Shown here piece by piece: positions 1 to 6,033 of a stretch of 6,588 bases of DNA. This DNA is from Paludibacteraceae bacterium. GTDB taxonomy: Bacteria; Bacteroidota; Bacteroidia; Bacteroidales; Paludibacteraceae. Each line of letters begins with the position of its first letter. The stretch's first letter is position 1. The notes beneath the pieces were generated by a model, which ran no database searches, was not told the origin of the DNA, and saw only the letters and a list, made by a program, of their open reading frames with translations. Made by a program: the position numbers and the translations under genes. The stretch spans positions 1 to 6,588 of the forward strand of contig CANIXM010000115.1 of NCBI GenBank assembly GCA_947471245.1, in the 5' to 3' direction.

Positions 1-611
1 AGAGAAGCAAACGACTTGATCATACCGATTACAGTACCTAGAAGTCCCATCAGCGTACCTAATGTTACGATAGTAGCGATGATAGCAAGGTTTTGGCTCA
101 ACATTGGAAGTTCAAGGGCAGTAGCTTCTTCCACTTCTTTTTGGATAGCCAATACTTTTTGTTCTTTAGAAAGTGTTGCATCTTCTTCTACTTCTTGGTA
201 TTTAATAAGTGTAGAAGAAACAACATTACCTACAGAACCTTGTTGTTTGTCACAAAGTGCAGCAGCAGCTTTTATATCACCTTTAGACAAAGAAGCTTTC
301 ACTTCGGCTACGAATTTCACTAATTTACCTTTTCCTTCAGCATTTTTGATTGCAAAGAAACGCTCAACACTCAAAGCAAGTACAGTCAACAATAAAGTTT
401 GGATGATTGGCACAATAACACCACCCTTGTAGATAAGACCTAAGAAATTACCAGGAAGTGGATGTCCTTCTGGATTGTTTTCCATAAAGTTAGCTGGGTT
501 ACCCAACACGAATTTATAAATAATGATAGCAAGACCTAAACATGCTAGAATTACAAGTCCTGAAGATTGAATACCTGTAAAACCTCTCTTTTTTGTTTGT
601 TTGTTTTCCAT
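1..611 (-). CDS. exbB: MotA/TolQ/ExbB proton channel family protein, C-terminus cut by window edge
   Basis: This is the N-terminal 203 residues of an inner-membrane proton-channel subunit. In this family ExbB works with ExbD and TonB, using the proton gradient to energise outer-membrane receptors; TolQ and MotA are paralogues with other outputs. The start is the ATG at 611-609 (MENKQTKKRG). A short basic N-terminus is followed by a first hydrophobic segment at about residues 18-35, a second at about 61-83 (GGVIVPIIQTLLLTVLAL), a long charged cytoplasmic stretch at about 84-165, and a third segment from about 172. The motif GLLGTVIGM at 189-197 is the family hallmark. The reading frame is open to base 1, so the last part of the third segment and any fourth segment lie outside. 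The family is certain. ExbB rather than TolQ is an inference from the usual Bacteroidota arrangement, and an exbD gene just beyond the left edge would confirm it. Confidence 0.9.
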   Translation of the reverse strand, partial: MENKQTKKRGFTGIQSSGLVILACLGLAIIIYKFVLGNPANFMENNPEGHPLPGNFLGLIYKGGVIVPIIQTLLLTVLALSVERFFAIKNAEGKGKLVKFVAEVKASLSKGDIKAAAALCDKQQGSVGNVVSSTLIKYQEVEEDATLSKEQKVLAIQKEVEEATALELPMLSQNLAIIATIVTLGTLMGLLGTVIGMIKSFAS

Positions 612-774
612 GACGTTTGTTTTATAAATTTTTGATTATTGATTTTAAAATTGTTTCGATTAATGTTTAATTTTTATTTTAGAGTTATAACGAAATCATT
701 TAGTTTATTGATATGTCATTTTTATAAAAAACAGGTTTTTTATCATCAGATATAGTCTTCCTTTAAAACGAGTA

Positions 775-782
775 CAAAAATA
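775..782 (-). promoter_or_regulatory. Possible -7 promoter element upstream of exbB
   Basis: The minus strand reads TATTTTTG, an exact match to the Bacteroidota sigma-ABfr -7 consensus TAnnTTTG. It would start a transcript near 768 with a leader of about 157 nt before the exbB ATG. No clear TTG is visible at the expected -33 distance; the sequence there lies inside the upstream hairpin. In T-rich DNA the match could be chance, so confidence is modest. Confidence 0.35.
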
Positions 783-816
783 AAAAAAAAATTGACATGA
801 AAACATTTTTTCATGT
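782..816 (-). terminator. Intrinsic terminator-like hairpin after lipB
   Basis: A perfect 9-bp inverted repeat, ACATGAAAA at 795-803 and TTTTCATGT at 808-816, is separated by 4 bases. On the minus strand it is followed after CAA by ten T residues (791-782). The position, about 120 nt past the lipB stop and before exbB, fits the end of the alaX-like/mtgA/lipB transcript. The stem is AT-rich with only two G-C pairs, so it may be a weak terminator. The same palindrome could instead be a protein-binding site. Confidence 0.55.
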
Positions 817-936
817 TATTTATTTGTGAAATAATCAGTGAATAGTCTTGAAATTCAACACCATCCAACATGTGTGAGATAAAGTAGCATGATAACCAAC
901 ACATTAATCCATTTCCCACCCATTCGACTCACTTAC

Positions 937-1605
937 CTAGGCTTCAAACAAATGTAAAAGGCGAGCTATTAACAATTGCTCTACCTCTTGAATATCAATA
1001 CATTTACCCAGCTCTTGCTGTATGGAACTAACGCCCTTATCTACAAATCCACAGGGATTGATGTGTTGAAAATATTCGAGTTCGGTGTTTACATTCAGCG
1101 CAAAGCCATGCATGGTGATAAATTTAGAACTTCTCACCCCGATAGCACAAACTTTTCGACATTGAGGTTGGCCTACATCTAGCCACACACCTGTAGCACC
1201 CTCCAGCCGCTGAGAAGGAATATTGTAATGAAACAATGTTTGGATGATTGCTTCCTCGAGGAGCCAAATGTATTGCTTTAAACCCAATTTAAAGTTGGAT
1301 AAATCAAATATCGGATATCCTACAATTTGTCCTGGTCCATGATAGGTAATGTCGCCACCTCGGTTGGTCTTAACGAAACTTGCATTTTTGGTTTGGAGCT
1401 GAATATAGTTGAGCAGCAGATTCTGATCATCACCACTTTTTCCCATGGTGTAAACATGTGGGTGCTGACAAAGAATTAGATGATTATTGGTAGGTAACTC
1501 GTTGGATTTTAGAGCTATTTGTTGATTGAAAATTTCTTCTTGTTTATTCCAAGCTTGATTATATTCTATCAATCCCCAGTTTTGACATTGAATCTCTCTA
1601 CTCAT
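937..1605 (-). CDS. lipB: Octanoyl-[acyl-carrier-protein]:protein N-octanoyltransferase LipB
   Basis: LipB moves the octanoyl group from acyl carrier protein to the target lysine of lipoyl domains (pyruvate and 2-oxoglutarate dehydrogenase E2, glycine cleavage H protein), the first step of cytoplasmic lipoate synthesis; LipA then inserts sulfur. The 222-residue protein has the usual family length. The signature RGGDITYHGPG lies at residues 82-92 and continues into QIVGYPI. The catalytic pair is visible: Lys151 in KVCAIGVR (with MHGFALNVN at 165-173 after it) and Cys185 in INPCGFVDKGVSS, which forms the acyl-thioester in the family. The ATG overlaps the mtgA stop by four bases (ATGA), which supports this start and suggests translational coupling. 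The stop is TAG. No lipA lies in the window. Confidence 0.97.
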   Translation of the reverse strand: MSREIQCQNWGLIEYNQAWNKQEEIFNQQIALKSNELPTNNHLILCQHPHVYTMGKSGDDQNLLLNYIQLQTKNASFVKTNRGGDITYHGPGQIVGYPIFDLSNFKLGLKQYIWLLEEAIIQTLFHYNIPSQRLEGATGVWLDVGQPQCRKVCAIGVRSSKFITMHGFALNVNTELEYFQHINPCGFVDKGVSSIQQELGKCIDIQEVEQLLIARLLHLFEA

Positions 1606-2390
1606 TTTCGCTTCTTATGTTTTCGTGTGGGTTCGGATTGCTTCTTGTCTAAATCTACAGGTTTGATTTTCCTCATCAGTGAAAGAATTTTTGCTTGTCT
1701 TTTCTGAATATAGCTAGAGGGCTGATAAACATGAAATTTACGAGGATTGGGTATGCATGATGCGATTAATGCGGCTTCAGACTTGCTCAATTCAGTTGCA
1801 CTTTTGTGAAAATAAGACTGTGAAGCAGCTTCTATGCCATATATCCCATCACCCATTTCTATCACATTGAGGTACATTTCCATTATGCGCTTCTTACCCC
1901 ATGTGAGTTCTATCAATAGGGTAAAGTATGCTTCCAATCCTTTGCGGATGTATGACCTTTGTGGAAACAGGAAGACATTCTTGGCTGTTTGCTGAGAGAT
2001 GGTACTTCCGCCGTGTATTCTTTTCCCTTTTTGATTATGTTTAAATGCTCGGTTCATATCTTTGAAGGAAAATCCATTGTGCATCATAAACCGATTATCC
2101 TCTGAGGCTACTACCGCCTGTACCATATTGGGTGATATATCTTCTATAGCAACCCATTGTTTTTCATTGGTAGGCATGTCACCCTTTGCTATTGACTCTA
2201 CAGAGCGAATGCACATTAAGGGTGTCAAATAAACCGGCATAAACCAATCTATTATGACCCAAAGTATGCTTACGCCAAAAAAAATCAGGATGCCATTTCT
2301 AACAAATCTAAAACATATCTTCCAAAAGTTGGCTTTTGGAGTTTTAGGTGATTTGGCTTTTGGCTTGGCTTTCGTTTTTGGGGCAGTCAT
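1602..2390 (-). CDS. mtgA: Monofunctional biosynthetic peptidoglycan transglycosylase MtgA
   Basis: A GT51-family glycosyltransferase that polymerises lipid II into glycan strands at the outer face of the inner membrane, without a transpeptidase domain. From the ATG at 2390 it has 262 residues, near the usual size. A lysine-rich cytoplasmic tail (about residues 1-22) precedes one transmembrane anchor at about 32-55. The GT51 motifs follow in order: ASEDNRFMMHNGF with catalytic Glu97, GGSTISQQTAKNVF at 127-140, RKGLEAYFTLLIE near 149-161, KKRIMEMYLNVIEMGDGIYG near 166-185, and SEAALIASCIPNP near 204-216. The C-terminus is also strongly basic (RKHKKRK). A TTG at 2405 would add five residues; I prefer the ATG, which has an A-rich leader and lies 18 nt after the upstream stop. 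It follows the AlaX-like gene closely and overlaps lipB by four bases, so all three are probably one transcript. Confidence 0.95.
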   Translation of the reverse strand: MTAPKTKAKPKAKSPKTPKANFWKICFRFVRNGILIFFGVSILWVIIDWFMPVYLTPLMCIRSVESIAKGDMPTNEKQWVAIEDISPNMVQAVVASEDNRFMMHNGFSFKDMNRAFKHNQKGKRIHGGSTISQQTAKNVFLFPQRSYIRKGLEAYFTLLIELTWGKKRIMEMYLNVIEMGDGIYGIEAASQSYFHKSATELSKSEAALIASCIPNPRKFHVYQPSSYIQKRQAKILSLMRKIKPVDLDKKQSEPTRKHKKRK

Positions 2391-2408
2391 ATTACATTTT
2401 ATCAATAA

Positions 2409-2858
2409 TCACACTAATCGAAATCTTACTCTCCATTTGCCTTCTTGAAAATCATGACTGATTATTTCAAATTGGCCTATTTCGGATGTATTGGTCACGT
2501 GCTGTCCAATGCAAGCGCAGGCGTCATAGTCGCCTACTCTTACCACTCTTAGCATTTGAGTGGCTTCGGCAGGAAGCTTGGACAAATCAACCACTTTCAT
2601 TGCATCATTCCGACTCATGAGCTCGTCAGACACATTCAAATGTTGATTAATCACACAGTTAACTTGATTTACAATCAGTCGCACTTGTTCATCACTCGGA
2701 CATTGATCCAGCAAATAATCACATTTGGATTTTTTACTTTCAATATGAGCATTAACCGCCCTACCACAAGCAAACATTCGAACCATTGTTTGATTCAAAA
2801 TGTGTTCGCAAGTATGCATAGGTTGGTGATAAGATTTCTTGGGTTCGTTGAGTATCAT
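2409..2858 (-). CDS. AlaX-like tRNA-editing domain protein (AlaRS/ThrRS second additional domain family)
   Basis: This 149-residue protein is a stand-alone version of the editing domain found in alanyl- and threonyl-tRNA synthetases. AlaX proteins of this kind hydrolyse mischarged tRNA, typically Ser-tRNA(Ala), in the cytoplasm. The zinc-site motifs of the family are visible: HxxxH at residues 15-19 (HTCEHIL) and CxxxH at 116-120 (CIGQH), the latter leading into HVTNTSEIGQFEI, which matches the AlaRS pattern around C-x-G-T-H-V and TxEIG. The usual Thr before the last His is Gln here. The small size and lack of an AlaRS-like N-terminal barrel or catalytic domain resemble the short AlaX-S class. 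The start is the first ATG in the frame after an upstream stop at 2889-2891; Met14 is an alternative. It begins the mtgA-lipB cluster. The substrate (Ser- or Gly-tRNA(Ala), or another) cannot be read from the sequence. Confidence 0.85.
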   Translation of the reverse strand: MILNEPKKSYHQPMHTCEHILNQTMVRMFACGRAVNAHIESKKSKCDYLLDQCPSDEQVRLIVNQVNCVINQHLNVSDELMSRNDAMKVVDLSKLPAEATQMLRVVRVGDYDACACIGQHVTNTSEIGQFEIISHDFQEGKWRVRFRLV

Positions 2859-2874
2859 CCATCTGATTTTGGCA

Positions 2875-2882
2875 CAAAGATA
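2875..2882 (-). promoter_or_regulatory. Candidate -7 promoter element for the alaX-like/mtgA/lipB cluster
   Basis: The minus strand reads TATCTTTG, an exact match to TAnnTTTG, between the korB terminator and the AlaX-like ATG at 2858. Transcription would begin near 2868, leaving a leader of about 10 nt. A TTG occurs at 2899-2897, but its spacing (14 nt) is shorter than the usual 17-23, so the -33 part is weak. The location directly after a terminator supports the call. Confidence 0.45.
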
Positions 2883-2901
2883 ATGATTCTAATCCACAAT
2901 T

Positions 2902-2944
2902 AAAAAATGGAAAACGGCACAAGTGATACACCCATGCCGTTTCC
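2902..2944 (-). terminator. Intrinsic terminator after korB
   Basis: On the minus strand GGAAACGGCA (2944-2935) pairs with TGCCGTTTTCC (2919-2909) with one bulged base and a 15-nt loop. One A and six T residues (2907-2902) follow. It begins 24 nt past the korB stop. The GC-containing stem, T-run and location fit a Rho-independent terminator for the korAB transcript. Confidence 0.75.
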
Positions 2945-2968
2945 GAAGTATTATTGTTCGCAAAGAAG

Positions 2969-3985
2969 CTACATTTCCCATTGCTCACATGTAGCTACTA
3001 ATTCATCAAATGTCTTTATTTTTGCTTTTGCTTGTTCCTCTGTGATTTGAGCCTCTACTGCTGCATCATATGTCTCATCTTCCACCTCACGTATCACACC
3101 CATTGCTATTGGCATTTCAGGACCTTCCATCAAGGCGAGTTTCAACTGAATAGTGCTATCTTGTGCATGTGCATCGTGAATCAAAATATCAGATTCAGCA
3201 ACTCCATCTTCACCAATAGTTACGACTTTGAGTGTCATGCCTTCCAGTACAAGTCCTTTATTGCGTTCTTTCCCAAAAATCATGGGCTTGCCATGTTCCA
3301 AAACAATGGTACGATCGGGTCTATTTTCCTTCTCTGCCAACCATCCATGTGCACCATTATTGAAGATGATGCAGTTTACCAATGATTCTATTACTGATGT
3401 GCCTTTGTGTTTTGCTGCAGCAGTCATTACGGACTGTGCCACCTTCAAATCCACATCCAAAAAGCGAGCAAAGAATGTCCCACGAGCTCCGAAAGTCAGT
3501 TCAGCTGGACGAAATGGTCGTTCCACTGTTCCAAAAGGTGAAGATTTGGTTACGAATCCTTTTTTTGTTGTTGGAGAATATTGTCCCTTTGTCAAACCAT
3601 AGATTTGATTATTGAAAAGGAGTACATTGATGTCCACATTTCGTCTCACACTGTGAATAAAATGATTGCCCCCAATAGCCAAGCAATCACCATCACCCGT
3701 AATCTGCCATACAGACAATTTTGGATTAGCTACTTTGACGCCTGTAGCCACAGCAGCTCCACGACCATGAATGGTGTGAAAACCGTAACTAGTAACATAA
3801 TAGGGCAAGCGCGAAGAGCAGCCAATGCCAGAAATAATGGCTGTTTGATGTGGGGGTATGGCTAAATCAGCCAACACTTTTTGTAGTGAATTGAGAACGG
3901 CATGATCGCCACAGCCAGGACACCAGCGCACGTACTGGTCACTCTTAAAATCTTTTGCTGTATATTGAATATTTGTAGTTTCCAT
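2969..3985 (-). CDS. korB: 2-oxoacid (2-oxoglutarate):ferredoxin oxidoreductase, beta subunit KorB
   Basis: This is the thiamine-diphosphate subunit of the enzyme that converts a 2-oxoacid and CoA to acyl-CoA and CO2 while reducing ferredoxin. The 338-residue protein shows CPGCGDH at 23-29 region (Cys22 and Cys25), GIGCSSRLPY at 53-62 (Cys56) and a late Cys205 in SLVNCIIFNNGAH; by comparison with characterised archaeal beta subunits these four cysteines should hold a [4Fe-4S] cluster. The thiamine diphosphate/Mg motif is GDGDCLAIGGNH at 97-108 with NN at 125-126, followed by IYGLTKGQ at 128-135. The GLTKGQYSPT stretch is typical of 2-oxoglutarate-type enzymes, but pyruvate or a broader 2-oxoacid range cannot be excluded. 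The ATG at 3985 lies 33 nt after the korA stop, with no promoter-like element between them, so the pair is probably co-transcribed. A terminator follows the stop. Confidence 0.95.
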   Translation of the reverse strand: METTNIQYTAKDFKSDQYVRWCPGCGDHAVLNSLQKVLADLAIPPHQTAIISGIGCSSRLPYYVTSYGFHTIHGRGAAVATGVKVANPKLSVWQITGDGDCLAIGGNHFIHSVRRNVDINVLLFNNQIYGLTKGQYSPTTKKGFVTKSSPFGTVERPFRPAELTFGARGTFFARFLDVDLKVAQSVMTAAAKHKGTSVIESLVNCIIFNNGAHGWLAEKENRPDRTIVLEHGKPMIFGKERNKGLVLEGMTLKVVTIGEDGVAESDILIHDAHAQDSTIQLKLALMEGPEMPIAMGVIREVEDETYDAAVEAQITEEQAKAKIKTFDELVATCEQWEM

Positions 3986-4018
3986 ATCTAAAAATCCTGT
4001 TTTTGCTATTTAAAAGGT

Positions 4019-5866
4019 TTATTTCAACAAAGAGCTGAAACACTCTTCTAATTCAGTCACTGTAAATGGTTGTCCTTGCACTTTATTGAATTGTAAGTAT
4101 TCTACACCAGGCACCTTAGTGCGTAGATAGGAAGCAAACTGACCACTATTAAGTTCGCATACAATTACTTTCTTGTATTTCGAAATAATCTCTTTTGTAT
4201 TTTGTGGCAGTGGATTGATGTAATTAAAATGGGCTAATGCCACTTTCTCACCTCTAGCATTCAGATTGGTGACTGCACTCATCAAGTGTCCATGTGTTCC
4301 ACCCCACCCTATCACTAGCAATTCGGCCGTAGAATCACCTTCAACTTGCACATCTGGCAAAATATTAGCCACATTGTTCACTTTCTCTTCACGTGTAGCC
4401 ACCATCTTGGCATGATTAAGTGCATCTGTAGAAATCGCTCCAGTGTTGTAATCTTTTTCTAGTCCACCATTCCGATGACCAAGTCCTTCAACACCTGGTA
4501 TGCTCCAATAACGAACTTTGGACACCTCATCACGTGAAGTCACATTTACCTTTTCGGCATCTTTGTTTGTATAATTTGGAAGGATAGATGGCAATTGAGC
4601 CATCTTGGGGAGTTTCCATAATGATGTACCATTTCCAATAAATGCATCGGTAAGCAGGATAACTGGTGTCATGTATTCCAATGCAATTTTACTAGCCATA
4701 TAGGTAAAATGGAAACAATCAGCAGGAGTGCTAGCTGCCATTACCACCACAGGACTTTCGCCATTTCTACCATAAAGAGCTTGGAGCAAATCAGTTTGTT
4801 CTGTCTTTGTAGGCATTCCTGTAGATGGACCACCACGCATCACGTCAATAATCACAATGGGCAATTCTGCCATCACAGCCAAACCAATGGCTTCTGATTT
4901 TAGCGCTAATCCTGGTCCAGAGGTATTCGTTGCAGCAAGACATCCAGCAAAAGCTGCACCCAAAGATGTGGTTATACCAGCAATCTCATCTTCCGCCTGG
5001 ACTACTTTCACTCCTAAATTTTTATACAAGGATAACTCCTGCATGATGTCTGTTGCAGGCGTTATGGGATAACCTCCTAAGAACAATTGCAAACCAGCTT
5101 TTTCAGCAGCGGCAATAAGTCCCCATGCAGTAGCTTTATTTCCACTGATACTGGTGTAGGTTCCTTTATCAATATTGGTCGATTTATCAACTTGGAAGGT
5201 AGAAAGCGTCAAATGAAGGTTGCTGCCATAATTAAACCCATCAGTTAACACTTTGATGTTGGCAGAAAGCAAATCTTGTTTCTTCTTAAACTTTACTTCA
5301 AGAAAACTGACGGCTTTATCAATAGGTCTATTGAACAACCAACAAACCAATCCTAAAGCAAACATGTTCTTACTACGAAGAACAGTTTTATTGTCAAAAC
5401 CCAAACCTTCCAAACTTTTTTGAGTAAGTGATGAGAGAGGAACAGGAATGAGCTGTACGGTTTCGGAAATCGACAATTCGGCAAATGGGTTTTCGGTTTT
5501 AAATCCAGCCTTGTCAAAATCAGACTTCTCGAAACTATCAGTATCAAAAATCAAGACTCCGCCCCTTTTGATAGATTTCGCATTTACTTTCAAAGCTGCA
5601 GGATTCATAATCACCATCACGTCAGCATCATCACCAGGGGTGTAAATCTTACTCGACCCCAAATGTACTTGGAATCCCGATACTCCACCCACAGTACCTT
5701 GAGGAGCTCTAATTTCTGATGGGAAGTCAGGGAAAGTCGATATTTCATTTCCTAAAATCGCAGATAGATTTGAGAAAAGTGTTCCGGTCAACTGCATACC
5801 ATCTCCCGAATCACCCGAGAAACGAACTACAACATTATCCAATTCGTTTACAATAGCTGTATCCAT
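4019..5866 (-). CDS. korA: 2-oxoacid (2-oxoglutarate):ferredoxin oxidoreductase, fused gamma-alpha subunit KorA
   Basis: The partner of KorB. The 615-residue chain is a fusion of the gamma and alpha domains, as is usual for the two-subunit enzymes. The gamma domain (about residues 10-205) begins with VVRFSGDSGDGMQLTG and contains FPDFPSEIRAPQGTVGGVSG. The alpha domain starts near 242 (GNKATAWGLIAAAEKAG) with GGYPITPATDI at 264-274, then AEDEIAGI, NTSGPGLALKSEAIGLA and MRGGPSTGMPTKTEQTDL, which form the 2-oxoacid/CoA-binding core. A C-terminal domain (about 515-615) contains VIGWGGTHG and FNYINPLP. No ferredoxin-like CxxCxxC domain is present, so electrons must leave through the KorB cluster to a separate ferredoxin. 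The ATG at 5866 follows an A-rich leader and a candidate promoter; no earlier in-frame start was needed to complete the gamma domain. Stop is TAA. Confidence 0.95.
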   Translation of the reverse strand: MDTAIVNELDNVVVRFSGDSGDGMQLTGTLFSNLSAILGNEISTFPDFPSEIRAPQGTVGGVSGFQVHLGSSKIYTPGDDADVMVIMNPAALKVNAKSIKRGGVLIFDTDSFEKSDFDKAGFKTENPFAELSISETVQLIPVPLSSLTQKSLEGLGFDNKTVLRSKNMFALGLVCWLFNRPIDKAVSFLEVKFKKKQDLLSANIKVLTDGFNYGSNLHLTLSTFQVDKSTNIDKGTYTSISGNKATAWGLIAAAEKAGLQLFLGGYPITPATDIMQELSLYKNLGVKVVQAEDEIAGITTSLGAAFAGCLAATNTSGPGLALKSEAIGLAVMAELPIVIIDVMRGGPSTGMPTKTEQTDLLQALYGRNGESPVVVMAASTPADCFHFTYMASKIALEYMTPVILLTDAFIGNGTSLWKLPKMAQLPSILPNYTNKDAEKVNVTSRDEVSKVRYWSIPGVEGLGHRNGGLEKDYNTGAISTDALNHAKMVATREEKVNNVANILPDVQVEGDSTAELLVIGWGGTHGHLMSAVTNLNARGEKVALAHFNYINPLPQNTKEIISKYKKVIVCELNSGQFASYLRTKVPGVEYLQFNKVQGQPFTVTELEECFSSLLK

Positions 5867-5915
5867 AAATATTATTCACCAATTTTTTAGTAGATTGTTT
5901 TATTACTGTTGATTG

Positions 5916-5923
5916 CAAAATTA
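5916..5923 (-). promoter_or_regulatory. Candidate -7 promoter element upstream of korAB
   Basis: The minus strand reads TAATTTTG, matching TAnnTTTG, in the 167-bp very AT-rich gap between asnS and korA. It predicts a start near 5909 and a leader of about 43 nt. No TTG sits at the expected -33 spacing; the nearest, at 5937-5935, is too close. I saw no hairpin with a T-run in this gap that would clearly terminate asnS, so read-through from asnS is possible. Confidence 0.45.
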
Positions 5924-6033
5924 CAGAAATTATTCAATTAAAAAAAGTAATTATACAGAATATTGCATATTTTGAGTATATGATCTACTTTGAATTGATA
6001 TTTATGTATATTTATTCAAGTAATACGCTAAAT

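Larger units (their letters stand above)
612..936. other. 325-bp AT-rich intergenic region between lipB and exbB
   Basis: No convincing gene is present. On the minus strand the region holds, in order: about 120 bp of moderately AT-rich sequence after the lipB stop, containing one 22-codon reading frame at 923-855; a hairpin with a T-run (816-782); a possible -7 promoter element (782-775); and a leader of about 160 nt that is very AT-rich. The leader includes a perfect 10-bp palindrome ATTTTAAAAT at 642-651, which may be chance in such sequence. No tRNA or recognisable riboswitch was seen. Confidence 0.7.

Noticed and set aside
16..432. Plus-strand 138-codon open frame
   Set aside because: It is antisense to the ExbB-type gene, whose minus-strand frame gives clear family motifs; the plus-strand product has no recognisable domain.
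642..651. 10-bp palindrome ATTTTAAAAT in the exbB leader
   Set aside because: Only A and T, in very AT-rich DNA, so it is expected by chance; no second copy at a regulatory spacing.
2556..2903. Plus-strand 115-codon open frame over the AlaX-like gene
   Set aside because: Antisense to a gene with intact zinc-site motifs, and it runs through the terminator and promoter region; no domain seen.
2761..2988. Minus-strand 75-codon frame bridging korB and the AlaX-like gene
   Set aside because: It overlaps both genes in another frame, crosses the korB terminator, and its product shows no family features.
3228..3602. Plus-strand 124-codon open frame inside korB
   Set aside because: Antisense shadow of the conserved korB sequence, without recognisable domain or promoter.
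5867..6033. Terminator for asnS in the asnS-korA gap
   Set aside because: The gap is very AT-rich, but no stable stem followed by a T-run on the minus strand was found.
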